DNA from: Candidatus Saccharimonadota bacterium | GTDB taxonomy: Bacteria; Patescibacteriota; Saccharimonadia; CAILAD01; BJGX01 | NCBI GenBank assembly: GCA_009691435.1 | Contig: SICO01000004.1 | Coordinates: forward strand, 1-33,598 | Direction of reading: 5' to 3' | Length of the DNA stretch: 33,598 nt | Shown here: positions 17,068-25,920 of the stretch, in pieces | Layout: each line of letters begins with the position of its first letter | Position numbering within the stretch: position 1 is the first letter of the stretch | Notes under the pieces: model-generated | The model's database searches: none | What the model was told of the DNA's origin: nothing | The model's input: only the letters and a program-made list of their open reading frames with translations | Translations under genes and position numbers: made by a program

Positions 17068-17196
17068 TGGAGTGTATGATTATTGACTTATAAAAATGAC
17101 CATTTAGGCCACCTCAATCTAAAACATTATAACATCTAAGGTCATGATGGTCAACATTACTATCTAACTTTTGCCTAAATCACCAAATATTATTTT

Positions 17197-19500
17197 TTAT
17201 TTAGTACTTTTTTTGCCACGGCGTTTAGTTTTAGTAGGAGCAGTGGCAAGGATTTTTTTTGCTTGTTCGTGCGTTACGCTTTGAGGTTTAGTCCCCTTTG
17301 GTATCTTGGCATTCTTCTTGCCATCAGTAATGTAGGGTCCGTAGCGGCCATTTAAGACCTTCACTCCGTCGCCAAAATCAGCGATGTTTTTCTCGGCCTC
17401 CTCAATCAGCTTGGCTTGATATAAATCTAGAGCTTCTTCGATGGTAATGGTTTGGGGGTCGAGAGGCTTAATAGATACAAATAGCTTGTCGACTTTAATG
17501 TATGGTCCAAAGCGACCAGCATTGGCCATTATATCCTGGCCATCCTTAGTTTTGCCGACGGTCCTAGGCAACTTAAACATTTCTAGCGCTTGCTCTAAAG
17601 TCACGGTTTTGATCTTAGCCCCTGCTGGCATCGGTGCAAAACGGGGCTTATCGGTCTCGTCTTTAGTCAAGCCCATTTGTAGCATTGGTCCGTAACGACC
17701 AAAACGCGCTATTATCGGCTTACCAGTTTTAGGGTCAGCACCAATCTCACGAGACTGCGCTGCTTCACCTCTTCCGATATCAACCGACAATTCTATGAGC
17801 TTATGAAAAGGAACATAAAAGTCCTCTAGCATTTTATTGCGTTGTAGTTTGCCATCAGCAATCAAGTCAAATTCTTGTTCAGCCTTGGCGGTGAAATCAT
17901 AATCAACGACTCTATCGAAATGGCCTGTCAAAAAATCACTGACCACTTCTCCACTGGGGGTCGGCACAAGCTTACCTCGATCCGAGCCAGTCTTCTCCTG
18001 CACAATGGTCCGCTTAAGTTCATCGTCTTGGAGTGTCAAAACAATCGTATCGCGTGGCGTGCCCTCATCCTCGCCCTTAATAACGTAGCCCCTGAGTTGG
18101 ATAGTATCTATAATAGTGGCATATGTCGATGGCCTCCCTATGCCCAGCTCCTCGAGCTTTTTTACTAGGCTTCCTTCACTATAACGAGCTGGCGGTCGTG
18201 CAAAAATCTGCTTGGCGGTGGCAGTTGCGTAGTTCAGGCTATCACCAGCTTTGACCACTGGCAAAATGTCATCAACCTTTTTATTAGCACCATAGACTTT
18301 CAAGAAACCATCGAAAATTATTATTTCTCCCTTCGCTACTAACAGCGCATCATTTTTTGAAATATTAATAACAATGGTCGTCTTTTCGAGTTTGGCCGGC
18401 GCCATTTGGCTAGCCAGGGCTCGGGAGCGAATTAGTTGGTAGAGCTTTTGATTGTAGCTATCACCACTGGCGACTTGCTGCGTAAAGTCGGTTGGGCGTA
18501 TCGCCTCGTGTGCCTCCTGGGCACCGCTCGACTTAGTTTTGAAAGTTCTATGCTGATGGTAAGTTGGGCCGTACTCGGATTTAATGTATTTTTCCATCTG
18601 ACCCAGAGCCTGGCTACTAAGCTTAACAGAATCAGTTCTCATGTAGGTTATCCTACCTTCCTGGTAGAGCTTTTGAGCCGACGCCATAGTGGCTTTAGCA
18701 CTAAAACCCAGCCGGCTGTTGGCTTCTTGCTGCAAGGTGCTGGTTGTGAACGGCGGCCCTGGGTTGCGAGTGCTGGGGCTAGTAGTGACGTCGGCGATGG
18801 TAAATGTCGCACCAATCAGGCTTTCCAGGAAAACCTGGGCTTTGCTTTCGCTGTCAAATTTACTGGGCAGCTCGGCTTTGATATCTGCTCCATCAACACT
18901 AAAAATAACCACTACCTTAAATGATGTGCTCCCCTCAAATGCTTCAATCTCGCGCTCACGCTCCACCAGCAAGCGCACAGCTGGCGACTGAACTCTTCCG
19001 GCCGATTTGCCACCAGGTACTTTTTCCCAGACTACAGGTGATAATTCAAAACCCACTATCCTGTCGAGTATTTGCCGGGCCTGTTGAGCCTGCACCAAAT
19101 CCATATCAAGCACTCGAGGATTTTTGACAGCCGACTCAATAGCATCTTTAGTTATTTCATGGAATACAATGCGCTTGGTGGTAGTCGGGTCGAGCTTTAA
19201 GACTTCACAGAGATGCCAAGCAATCCCCTCTCCTTCGCGGTCTTCATCGGTAGCCAGCCAGACCTGCTTGCCGCTGGCGGCTTTCTTGAGCGCCGTGATG
19301 GTCTTCCTTTTGTCTGGATCCACCTCGTAGCTAGTAGCGAAGCCAGCCTTAACATCAATAGCATCGCCACCATCCTTGCTTTTTTTGGCGATTGAGCGAA
19401 TATGACCCATGCTACTGAGTACTTCAAAATCACCACCGAGGTATTTCTTGATAGTATTAGCTTTGGCCGGAGATTCAACTATAACTAAGTTTTTAGGCAT
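17197..19500 (-). CDS. topA: DNA topoisomerase I
   Basis: LVIVESPAKANTIKKYLGGDFEVLSSMGHIR; LATDEDREGEGIAWHL; GRITYMRTDS; C-terminal GRYGPYI repeats. Confidence 0.97.
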   Translation of the reverse strand: MPKNLVIVESPAKANTIKKYLGGDFEVLSSMGHIRSIAKKSKDGGDAIDVKAGFATSYEVDPDKRKTITALKKAASGKQVWLATDEDREGEGIAWHLCEVLKLDPTTTKRIVFHEITKDAIESAVKNPRVLDMDLVQAQQARQILDRIVGFELSPVVWEKVPGGKSAGRVQSPAVRLLVEREREIEAFEGSTSFKVVVIFSVDGADIKAELPSKFDSESKAQVFLESLIGATFTIADVTTSPSTRNPGPPFTTSTLQQEANSRLGFSAKATMASAQKLYQEGRITYMRTDSVKLSSQALGQMEKYIKSEYGPTYHQHRTFKTKSSGAQEAHEAIRPTDFTQQVASGDSYNQKLYQLIRSRALASQMAPAKLEKTTIVINISKNDALLVAKGEIIIFDGFLKVYGANKKVDDILPVVKAGDSLNYATATAKQIFARPPARYSEGSLVKKLEELGIGRPSTYATIIDTIQLRGYVIKGEDEGTPRDTIVLTLQDDELKRTIVQEKTGSDRGKLVPTPSGEVVSDFLTGHFDRVVDYDFTAKAEQEFDLIADGKLQRNKMLEDFYVPFHKLIELSVDIGRGEAAQSREIGADPKTGKPIIARFGRYGPMLQMGLTKDETDKPRFAPMPAGAKIKTVTLEQALEMFKLPRTVGKTKDGQDIMANAGRFGPYIKVDKLFVSIKPLDPQTITIEEALDLYQAKLIEEAEKNIADFGDGVKVLNGRYGPYITDGKKNAKIPKGTKPQSVTHEQAKKILATAPTKTKRRGKKSTK

Positions 19501-19611
19501 TTATATTGTTACCATTTGATTATGCTAATGTTTAATTGATAATTTTGCAAATATCCTAAGCTTGGATAAGTAGCAAACTATAACCGACAACAGCTTGTTT
19601 TGTCAAATTTA

Positions 19612-19652
19612 GTAAAAATTATGGGGCTCGGTGATATTATCCACCGAGCCCC
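19612..19652 (-). terminator. Rho-independent terminator of the minus-strand ncRNA
   Basis: GGGGCTCGGTG-gataatat-CACCGAGCCCC then ATAATTTTTAC on reverse strand. Confidence 0.75.
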
Positions 19653-20002
19653 TAGCTCCTTGGTTAAACTGCAGTATTTAGCAGTTGTCATGTTTGGAGT
19701 GACGCTCCCTAGTAATTACAAGGTCGTTGTCGTAGGAGTGGTAAACTCCATTAGGAGAGATCGACACACACACTCCCGCAATCTATCGCAGGAGTCTACC
19801 AGTGGCGCCCATGAGCAATCACTAGCTAATACGTAAACGGTCAACCATGGTTAGCAGACAGAGGATGATTACTCCACAGGCCCTGTGGGGCAACTGTCTG
19901 CTTACTTTTACCCAGTAGATCGCGTTAAGGGCTGGTAGACCATCGGGGGTGAAAGGTTAAAGTCCCCCTTTGTTTTCGTATTATTTACCAAGGAACAATT
20001 AC
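19622..20002 (-). ncRNA. Candidate structured ncRNA (~380 nt), unidentified family
   Basis: Reverse-strand promoter TTGATA-N17-TATAAT (20037-20009); closing helix 19987-19996/19655-19664; long-range 9-bp helix 19932-19940/19794-19802; nested hairpin 19853-19902; 11-bp terminator 19623-19652 followed (reverse strand) by AUAAUUUUU. Confidence 0.75.
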
Positions 20003-20008
20003 GAGCAT

Positions 20009-20037
20009 ATTATAATATATATTACTATGATTATCAA
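20009..20037 (-). promoter_or_regulatory. Promoter TTGATA-N17-TATAAT for the minus-strand ncRNA
   Basis: Reverse complement reads atcTTGATAatcatagtaatatatatTATAATatgctcg; exact 17-nt spacer. Confidence 0.75.
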
Positions 20038-20040
20038 GAT

Positions 20041-20892
20041 TTAGGTTTGAACCCAACTCCCGGCGCCTAGGTTTCTAATTTTACCCGTTATTTCCATCAA
20101 ACTAATGATTGAGGCGAGGTTTATGGCGTCAATTTTTGTTAGGTCTATTAGCTGCTGGGAAGTAAGTGACTGCTTGCTAAGTAGTTCTAATATCATGGCC
20201 TCTTGCTTACTATCGGCTCGGGGTTTTTTCTTGACAAGCTTAGGACTAATAAAGCCCAGTAAAGCCAGTACATTGGCAGCATCAGTGACTAAATAAGCAC
20301 CATTTCTTATCAGGTTATTAGGCCCAGCCGACCTAGGGCTACTAATGTTGCCAGGCACCGCCATCACCATTCTATTAGCTTGTAGGGCAAAATTGGCAGT
20401 AATTAAACTCCCCGAAGAAGCATCAGCTTCAGTTACAACGACAGCCATACTAAGCCCAGCAATTATCCTATTACGTGCTGGGAAGTTAGATTTATAGGGC
20501 TCTGTGCCAGATGGGTACTCGCTAATTACTGCTCCGCCCGATTTAATAATTGCTTCAGATAATCCAGTGTTACATCTAGGGTAGGGTTGGTCTAGCCCAC
20601 AGCCCAGGACAGCCACCGTTGAGCCACCGGCTTCAAGCGTAGCCTGATGGACAAGCGTATCAATACCTAGAGCCATCCCACTGACAATACAAAACCCAGC
20701 TTTCGCCAGATCACTAGCTAGCCGAAAAGTCACCTGCTGCCCATAGCTAGTTGGCTTCCTAGTGCCAACAATTGCGACCATTGGTAGTTCAGGAATTTTG
20801 CCTTTAACAAAAAGGCCTTTTGGTGGGCTGGCAATATCCCGGAGTGAATTCGGAAAAGTATTGCTATTATACTTAATATATTGTATATTCAT
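20041..20892 (-). CDS. dprA: DNA-processing protein DprA (Smf)
   Basis: MVAIVGTRKPTSYGQQVTFRLASDLAKAGFCIVSGMALGIDTLVHQATLEAGGSTVAVLGCGLD; VVVTEADASSGSLITANFALQANRMVMAVPGNI. Confidence 0.95.
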   Translation of the reverse strand: MNIQYIKYNSNTFPNSLRDIASPPKGLFVKGKIPELPMVAIVGTRKPTSYGQQVTFRLASDLAKAGFCIVSGMALGIDTLVHQATLEAGGSTVAVLGCGLDQPYPRCNTGLSEAIIKSGGAVISEYPSGTEPYKSNFPARNRIIAGLSMAVVVTEADASSGSLITANFALQANRMVMAVPGNISSPRSAGPNNLIRNGAYLVTDAANVLALLGFISPKLVKKKPRADSKQEAMILELLSKQSLTSQQLIDLTKIDAINLASIISLMEITGKIRNLGAGSWVQT

Positions 20893-20948
20893 ATTTCTGC
20901 TTCATCTGGACTTTATTGAGACATTATTAGCATAAGGGGTAAAAGGTA

Positions 20949-20977
20949 TTGACAATATACTTCTTATGTGATAACAT
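20949..20977 (+). promoter_or_regulatory. Promoter TTGACA-N17-TAACAT for plus-strand ncRNA
   Basis: Perfect -35 at 20949-20954, 17-nt spacer, TAACAT at 20972-20977; no + strand ORF follows. Confidence 0.75.
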
Positions 20978-20983
20978 ACTACT

Positions 20984-21215
20984 CGTTCTTTTAACAACAA
21001 CATATTTCCCACATATTACAAGGGAGTAATCTGCTCCGCGAGGCTTAATCTAAAAATCACCCTCCTTTTAGATCTCGCGAGCAGATTACTCCCTTTAACG
21101 CCACGTCCTACTTATATATTTTATGACGGTCGCAAAAATCCCGTTTCGGGGGCATTAAAGGGAATAACAAACAGATCAGTTCGAGTTTATACGGCTGGTC
21201 TGTTTTTTATTTTTG
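20984..21215 (+). ncRNA. Candidate structured ncRNA (~230 nt) with ~30-bp hairpin, unidentified family
   Basis: Hairpin 21020-21095; alternative helix 21090-21102/21151-21163; hairpin 21140-21150; terminator 21171-21215; promoter at 20949. Confidence 0.75.
21171..21215 (+). terminator. Strong Rho-independent terminator
   Basis: ACAGATCAG / CTGGTCTGT 9-bp stem followed by TTTTTTATTTTT. Confidence 0.8.
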
Positions 21216-21282
21216 TTTTTATTGGGTATAGCTTATCAAGCTAAGATTGTTATTGCGAGCATGGAGCGGAATAAAATTGCAA

Positions 21283-21834
21283 TTATTTTATTGAGGTCTG
21301 TTCGGGACCGCTACTAAGAGAGTCGATAATCACCTCAACTGCTCTTTTAGTAACATCGCCGAGCTTAGCTTGCTCGCTAGCACTGAACTTTTGTAGTACA
21401 AAGGCTTCGGCTGGGAGCTCCTCAGAGCTATCATTCTTGATCCCCACCCTAAACCGAGTGAAACCCTCCCCGAGTTTGGCTATTAGATCCTTGAGTCCGT
21501 TATGTCCGCCACTGCTTCCGCCAGCACGCACTCTGATAGTTCCAAAATCTAAATCAAGATCATCTGAGATAACCCAAATATCACTAGCATCAATTTTGTA
21601 AAAATGGGCAATTTTAGCAATACTATCGCCACATAAGTTCATGTATGTTTGGGGCTTTGCTAATATTAATGTCTCGTCTTTTACGAGCATGGCAACATCA
21701 GCTTTGAGTTTTTTATCAAACTTGACCGCTACTTTTAGCTTCTTTGCCAGCTCATCGATAACCATGAATCCGAGGTTGTGTCTGGTGTCTTGGTACTCTT
21801 GCCCGGGGTTTCCTAGTCCAGTAATAAGTTTCAT
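21283..21834 (-). CDS. pth: Peptidyl-tRNA hydrolase
   Basis: MKLITGLGNPGQEYQDTRHNLGFMVIDEL; PQTYMNLCGDSI; GGSSGGHNGLKDL. Confidence 0.96.
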   Translation of the reverse strand: MKLITGLGNPGQEYQDTRHNLGFMVIDELAKKLKVAVKFDKKLKADVAMLVKDETLILAKPQTYMNLCGDSIAKIAHFYKIDASDIWVISDDLDLDFGTIRVRAGGSSGGHNGLKDLIAKLGEGFTRFRVGIKNDSSEELPAEAFVLQKFSASEQAKLGDVTKRAVEVIIDSLSSGPEQTSIK

Positions 21835-21849
21835 ACTCTTAAGTATAGA

Positions 21850-23172
21850 CTATTTCTCTTTATACTTGCTCTTGAAGCTCAACTTAATTGGTACCCCTAC
21901 AAGGTCAAAGTTTTTTCGTATTTGGTTTTCCAGGTATCTAGCATAGCTAAAGTGTATTAATTCAGGATGAGTTCCGAATATCGATAATTCAATTGGGTTA
22001 TTGCCAGTTTGGGTAATGTAATTAAGTTTGGCGTGGTAGCCTTTGGTGGTGACGGGAGGTTGTTTATTGACAGCCTCGCGTAGCATCTCGTTGAGCTTGG
22101 TGGTGGCCAGCTTGGTACTGATTCTACCATTAACCTCAACTAGCAGTTGCTTTAGTTTTTCTAGGTTTTGCTTGTCATTGGCGGAAGTAAAAATTAGCGG
22201 TGCCCACCAGACATACTGCAAGTTAGCCGATATTTGGTTGCCCATATAAGCCATTAGGTTTTCGTCTTTATCCTCGATGGCATCCCACTTGGTGACTACC
22301 ACGATAAGGGCTTTTTGGGCCGTCTTAACCATTCCTATAATGTGTTCATCTTGTTTTGAAAGTCCTTCTATAGCATCAATTAAAACCAAGCAGATATCGG
22401 CTCTTTCAATCGCTGACTTTGTTCTAGTAGCAGAAAAAAACTCAATTCCTGCCGAGATTTTACCGCGTCTTCGCAGGCCTGCAGTATCAAATAGATCAAT
22501 TCGTGTTTCTTGGTATTTTAGTTCGGCAGAATTAACGTCCCTAGTTGTGCCAGCGACATCACTAACCAAGGCAATTTCGTCATTAGCTAGGGCGTTGAGT
22601 AAGGCACTTTTACCGACGTTAGGGCGCCCTAAAAGCGCAACCCTGATAGATTCTTTTATTTTGGCTGTTTTTTTACGTGGGATAACCTTGACAATAGTAT
22701 CTAGTAGCGCGCTAATGCCTTGCCCATTTTGGGCAGAGGCTGTCATGATATTTTCAAAACCTAGCTTGCGAAAGTAATTCTCATCATGCATAAATTCTTT
22801 TTTATCTAGCTTATTGATAAGTAGAATAGTATTAACTTTGCTTTTCATTACCATTTTGGAAAGCTTCAAATCGTTACTATTTAGTTCGCTAGTTCCGTCG
22901 GCAATGAATAGTACTAAATCACTTTGCTTGATGGCGCTAGCTATTAGTGAGATAGCCAGCCTATTAAGCTCATCAGCCGTTTTTGCGAAGCCAGCGCTAT
23001 CTACTAACTCAAATGCTATGCCGTCGTGCTTAACGACTCCCCTGTTCTGGTCTCTGGTAGTGTGTGCGATATGCGAAGTAATCGCCTGATTGCTGTGAGT
23101 CAGACGATTAAATAAAACGCTTTTACCAACATTGGGTTGGCCTACTATAATTACTCTTGATAATGTTTTCAT
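21850..23172 (-). CDS. der: Ribosome-associated GTPase Der (EngA)
   Basis: Two G domains: IVGQPNVGKSVLFNRL and LLGRPNVGKSALLNAL; C-terminal KH-like domain. Confidence 0.96.
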   Translation of the reverse strand: MKTLSRVIIVGQPNVGKSVLFNRLTHSNQAITSHIAHTTRDQNRGVVKHDGIAFELVDSAGFAKTADELNRLAISLIASAIKQSDLVLFIADGTSELNSNDLKLSKMVMKSKVNTILLINKLDKKEFMHDENYFRKLGFENIMTASAQNGQGISALLDTIVKVIPRKKTAKIKESIRVALLGRPNVGKSALLNALANDEIALVSDVAGTTRDVNSAELKYQETRIDLFDTAGLRRRGKISAGIEFFSATRTKSAIERADICLVLIDAIEGLSKQDEHIIGMVKTAQKALIVVVTKWDAIEDKDENLMAYMGNQISANLQYVWWAPLIFTSANDKQNLEKLKQLLVEVNGRISTKLATTKLNEMLREAVNKQPPVTTKGYHAKLNYITQTGNNPIELSIFGTHPELIHFSYARYLENQIRKNFDLVGVPIKLSFKSKYKEK

Positions 23173-23173
23173 T

Positions 23174-24082
23174 TTATTGCCAAATATAATTCTTGAACGC
23201 CCAGTCTATCATACTTTTGCTTTCTTGAAAACGGTCAGGGCTGTTGAGGACCACCGCTACGATGCCGTGCCCTTCACGGACTGCTAATGTCACTAAGCAT
23301 TCCCCAGACGCTAGCGTGTAGCCAGTTTTGATACCGACTACTCCGTTGGTACCTAGTATCTTATTGGTAGTAGTGAGCGTATAGCCCTTGCCCTGTTGGT
23401 TATAAATTTTCGTAGAGGCCGTATTGACAATCTCCTGGAAAAGTTTATTGTTATAGAGTATTCTGGCCAGAGTCAGGACATCTTCAGCACTACTGTATCC
23501 GTCAGCTTGGTCTAGACCAGAAGGATTAGCAAATTTACTATTGTCTAGCCCCCACTCGCTAGCTTTGGCGTTCATCTTTTCTGCGAAAGCATCTATTGAG
23601 CCGCTATCATATATTGCCAGAGCATTGGCTACGTCGTTACCAGAATAAATTAACAAGGCCTTCATAAGATCAAGCAATTGAAATTTTTCGCCAGGAGAAA
23701 TACCAATTTTCTGGTCAAATAAATTTAGAGTTGGGATATTACCAATAGTAACAATCTCATCGGCAGAATGGTTTTGCATAATTACTAGCGCCGTCATTAG
23801 CTTTGCCATTGAGGCTATTGGGCGTTGTTCCTGAGGGGACTTTTCGTAGAGCGTTATTCCAGAATTAAGATCGTAAATTATGGCCGAGGATGCTCCAACG
23901 GTGGTATTTTGGTAGTCAGCTTTCTTGACGGGCTGGGGGGTATAAATAGACTTCTGGTATGGCTGGTTGGCGTTAGGGGCAGTCGAGGGGTTATTGGTTA
24001 CTGCCGACAATGGCTGGAAGATGGGTATCCCATTAAGAGTTAGAAGGCTTATGACTAGCCCGCTTATTATTAGTAAGCTCAA
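23174..24082 (-). CDS. dacA: D-alanyl-D-alanine carboxypeptidase (DacA/PBP5-like)
   Basis: PIASMAKLMTALVIM (SxxK), YSGNDVANALA (SGN), VVGIKTGYTLASGECLV (KTG); signal-anchor N-terminus. Confidence 0.92.
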   Translation of the reverse strand: MSLLIISGLVISLLTLNGIPIFQPLSAVTNNPSTAPNANQPYQKSIYTPQPVKKADYQNTTVGASSAIIYDLNSGITLYEKSPQEQRPIASMAKLMTALVIMQNHSADEIVTIGNIPTLNLFDQKIGISPGEKFQLLDLMKALLIYSGNDVANALAIYDSGSIDAFAEKMNAKASEWGLDNSKFANPSGLDQADGYSSAEDVLTLARILYNNKLFQEIVNTASTKIYNQQGKGYTLTTTNKILGTNGVVGIKTGYTLASGECLVTLAVREGHGIVAVVLNSPDRFQESKSMIDWAFKNYIWQ

Positions 24083-24783
24083 ACCACGTCCTCTGGTTTA
24101 ATAAATACAAACTCCGTTGGGCCTAAGCTCTTGTTGGAGTATAACCCAATTCTAACTCTCTGTAATTTAATAATAGTTAGACCAACAGTTTCAAAACTGC
24201 GCCTAATTTGCCTGTTCCGACCTTCACTGATTATTATCTTGGCTCTAGAGCGACCAACCTTACTGGCCTTAAGTTTACTAACTCCATCTAGGAGCCGAAC
24301 CCCCTTATTGAACTGTTCTATGGCATCGTCGCTGATGTCTTGTTTGGTATCAACCAAGTAGGCTTTACTCTTATGGCTACTAGGGTGAGTGATCTTGTTA
24401 ATAAATGCTCCGTCGGAACTTAAAATCATTAAACCCTCACTATCCTTGTCAAGTCGCCCAGCAATTTTTAAGCTAGTAAAGGCAGGGGGTAATGCATCGA
24501 AGATAGTTCTGCCGCCATCATTTTTGCTATGAGAGCAGACCAAACCTTTGGGCTTATTATAGGCAAGATAAATATCCGCCCTCAGCTTGCCGCTCTGCCC
24601 ATCTAGCTCAACCTTATCAGTACTATTAACCCTAGAGCTTAAATCGCTAACAACTTGGCCATTAAGCGTTACGCGCCCAGAGGATATTATCTTATCGGCA
24701 CTACGCCTGGACTGTGCTAGCCCGGCTGCAACTAAGTACTTATTAAGCCTAGGGTTTTTATTTGCTTGTTCCATCAGACCCAT
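24079..24783 (-). CDS. rluB: RsuA/RluB-family pseudouridine synthase
   Basis: RLNKYLVAAGLAQSRRSADKIISSGRVTLNGQVV (S4); GRLDKDSEGLMILSSDG; EGRNRQIRR. Confidence 0.92.
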   Translation of the reverse strand: MGLMEQANKNPRLNKYLVAAGLAQSRRSADKIISSGRVTLNGQVVSDLSSRVNSTDKVELDGQSGKLRADIYLAYNKPKGLVCSHSKNDGGRTIFDALPPAFTSLKIAGRLDKDSEGLMILSSDGAFINKITHPSSHKSKAYLVDTKQDISDDAIEQFNKGVRLLDGVSKLKASKVGRSRAKIIISEGRNRQIRRSFETVGLTIIKLQRVRIGLYSNKSLGPTEFVFIKPEDVV

Positions 24784-25255
24784 CTAGCTTGCCCAGCCCG
24801 TGCAGCGAGTTGATACCAGCCACCCTTAAAAACTCAAGCGTCGTAATGTACGACGTGGCATTACCTTCGGTAATTTTTTTAATTAAACCCTTATTGATTA
24901 GATTACGGATTGACTGATCGCTACTAATACCACGAATTTCGTCAATATTCATTTTGCCTATTGGCTGTTTGTGGGCGATAATACTTAATACTTCAAGAGC
25001 TGGCTGGGACAATGGTTCTGGCGAGGTTTCGTAAAAGTTCTCCACAAGGAGCGAGTATTTACTTTGTATAGCCAGTTGCATAGAATTGGTATCTCCGAGT
25101 ATAACTAAGCCGATAGCACCTAGCTTGGTATTGGTATTTTTTTTGAGTTCACCTAGCTCGGCCTTATCGATACTCAAGGTTCTAATAATATGCTTAATAG
25201 ATATTGGCTCCGCCGAGTAAAATAACAATGCTACTAGTTTTGCTTCGGTCTCCAC
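24758..25255 (-). CDS. scpB: Segregation and condensation protein ScpB
   Basis: LVALLFYSAEPISIKHI; EPLSQPALEVLSIIAHKQPIGKMNIDEIRGISSDQSIRNLINKGLI. Confidence 0.9.
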   Translation of the reverse strand: METEAKLVALLFYSAEPISIKHIIRTLSIDKAELGELKKNTNTKLGAIGLVILGDTNSMQLAIQSKYSLLVENFYETSPEPLSQPALEVLSIIAHKQPIGKMNIDEIRGISSDQSIRNLINKGLIKKITEGNATSYITTLEFLRVAGINSLHGLGKLDGSDGTSK

Positions 25256-25256
25256 G

Positions 25257-25916
25257 CTACGCCGCCTCCACTACAAACTGACAGTCATCGCCGTTGACCT
25301 TGCCCTGGTTAATGAGCTCTAGTAGTGTCAAGAAATATATGATAGCTTCAAATTTATTGTCAGATTTTTCTATGACCTCGTAGCTTGAAAATTTTTTAAT
25401 CTTAGCAAGATGAGTACAGAAACGTTTCCTAAGGTCCTCGATAATTAATTTTTTTGATGTTATTTTTTTAGTTTTTGGACGGTTATTATATTTTTCTAAA
25501 AGACTCAAAAATATTGTGTTGAGCTTGGCATTAGACAAGTCTACACGCTTTGTACTATTTTCAATATTACTACCTCTACCATACATTGGAGTTTTAAATT
25601 GAGCTGTCATTGCGGTAGCCATATTTTTAATATGTTGGTATTGCTGGAGCGACTCAAGGATATCAATATCATCATCGTTATAATCTGGAGTCATTTTAAG
25701 CATAAGCTGACTTTTATCTAGCGCTAGCTTAGTAGCTATAAGCAGGAACCAATTCATTTCTTCAATATTTAAATCTATCTTTGCGATGTAGTCCAGGTAT
25801 TCGGAGGTAACTTCAGCCAGCGAGACATCTGTAATATCAAGCTTGTGGTTGGTTAGTAGTTTTAATAGTACATCAAATGGACCCTGGAAGTTTTCGAGTT
25901 CTAGTACAAAAACCAT
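25257..25916 (-). CDS. scpA: Segregation and condensation protein ScpA
   Basis: LENFQGPFDVLLKLLTNHKLDITDVSLAEVTSEYLDYI; adjacent to scpB. Confidence 0.92.
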   Translation of the reverse strand: MVFVLELENFQGPFDVLLKLLTNHKLDITDVSLAEVTSEYLDYIAKIDLNIEEMNWFLLIATKLALDKSQLMLKMTPDYNDDDIDILESLQQYQHIKNMATAMTAQFKTPMYGRGSNIENSTKRVDLSNAKLNTIFLSLLEKYNNRPKTKKITSKKLIIEDLRKRFCTHLAKIKKFSSYEVIEKSDNKFEAIIYFLTLLELINQGKVNGDDCQFVVEAA

Positions 25917-25920
25917 TGTC

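Noticed and set aside
18436-19395. Several plus-strand ORFs antisense to topA
   Set aside because: Typical shadow ORFs opposite a strongly conserved topA reading frame.
19600-19836. 78-aa plus-strand ORF in the dprA-topA gap
   Set aside because: Lies antisense to the structured RNA, spans the terminator hairpin, no SD, no recognisable protein character.
19945-19975. GGGGG...CCCCCTTTGTTTT as a plus-strand terminator
   Set aside because: Only a 5-bp stem with large loop; promoter, P1 helix and G.U wobble all point to a minus-strand RNA in which this is an internal hairpin.
19622-20002. Assigning the dprA-topA RNA to RNase P or tmRNA
   Set aside because: Size fits, but I could not find RNase P GAGGAAAGUC-type motifs or the tmRNA T-arm/CCA end by eye; left unassigned pending a covariance search.
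21020-21095. MITE or IS terminal inverted repeats
   Set aside because: No flanking target duplication or transposase seen; the hairpin sits neatly between a promoter and terminator. Genome-wide copy number could not be checked.
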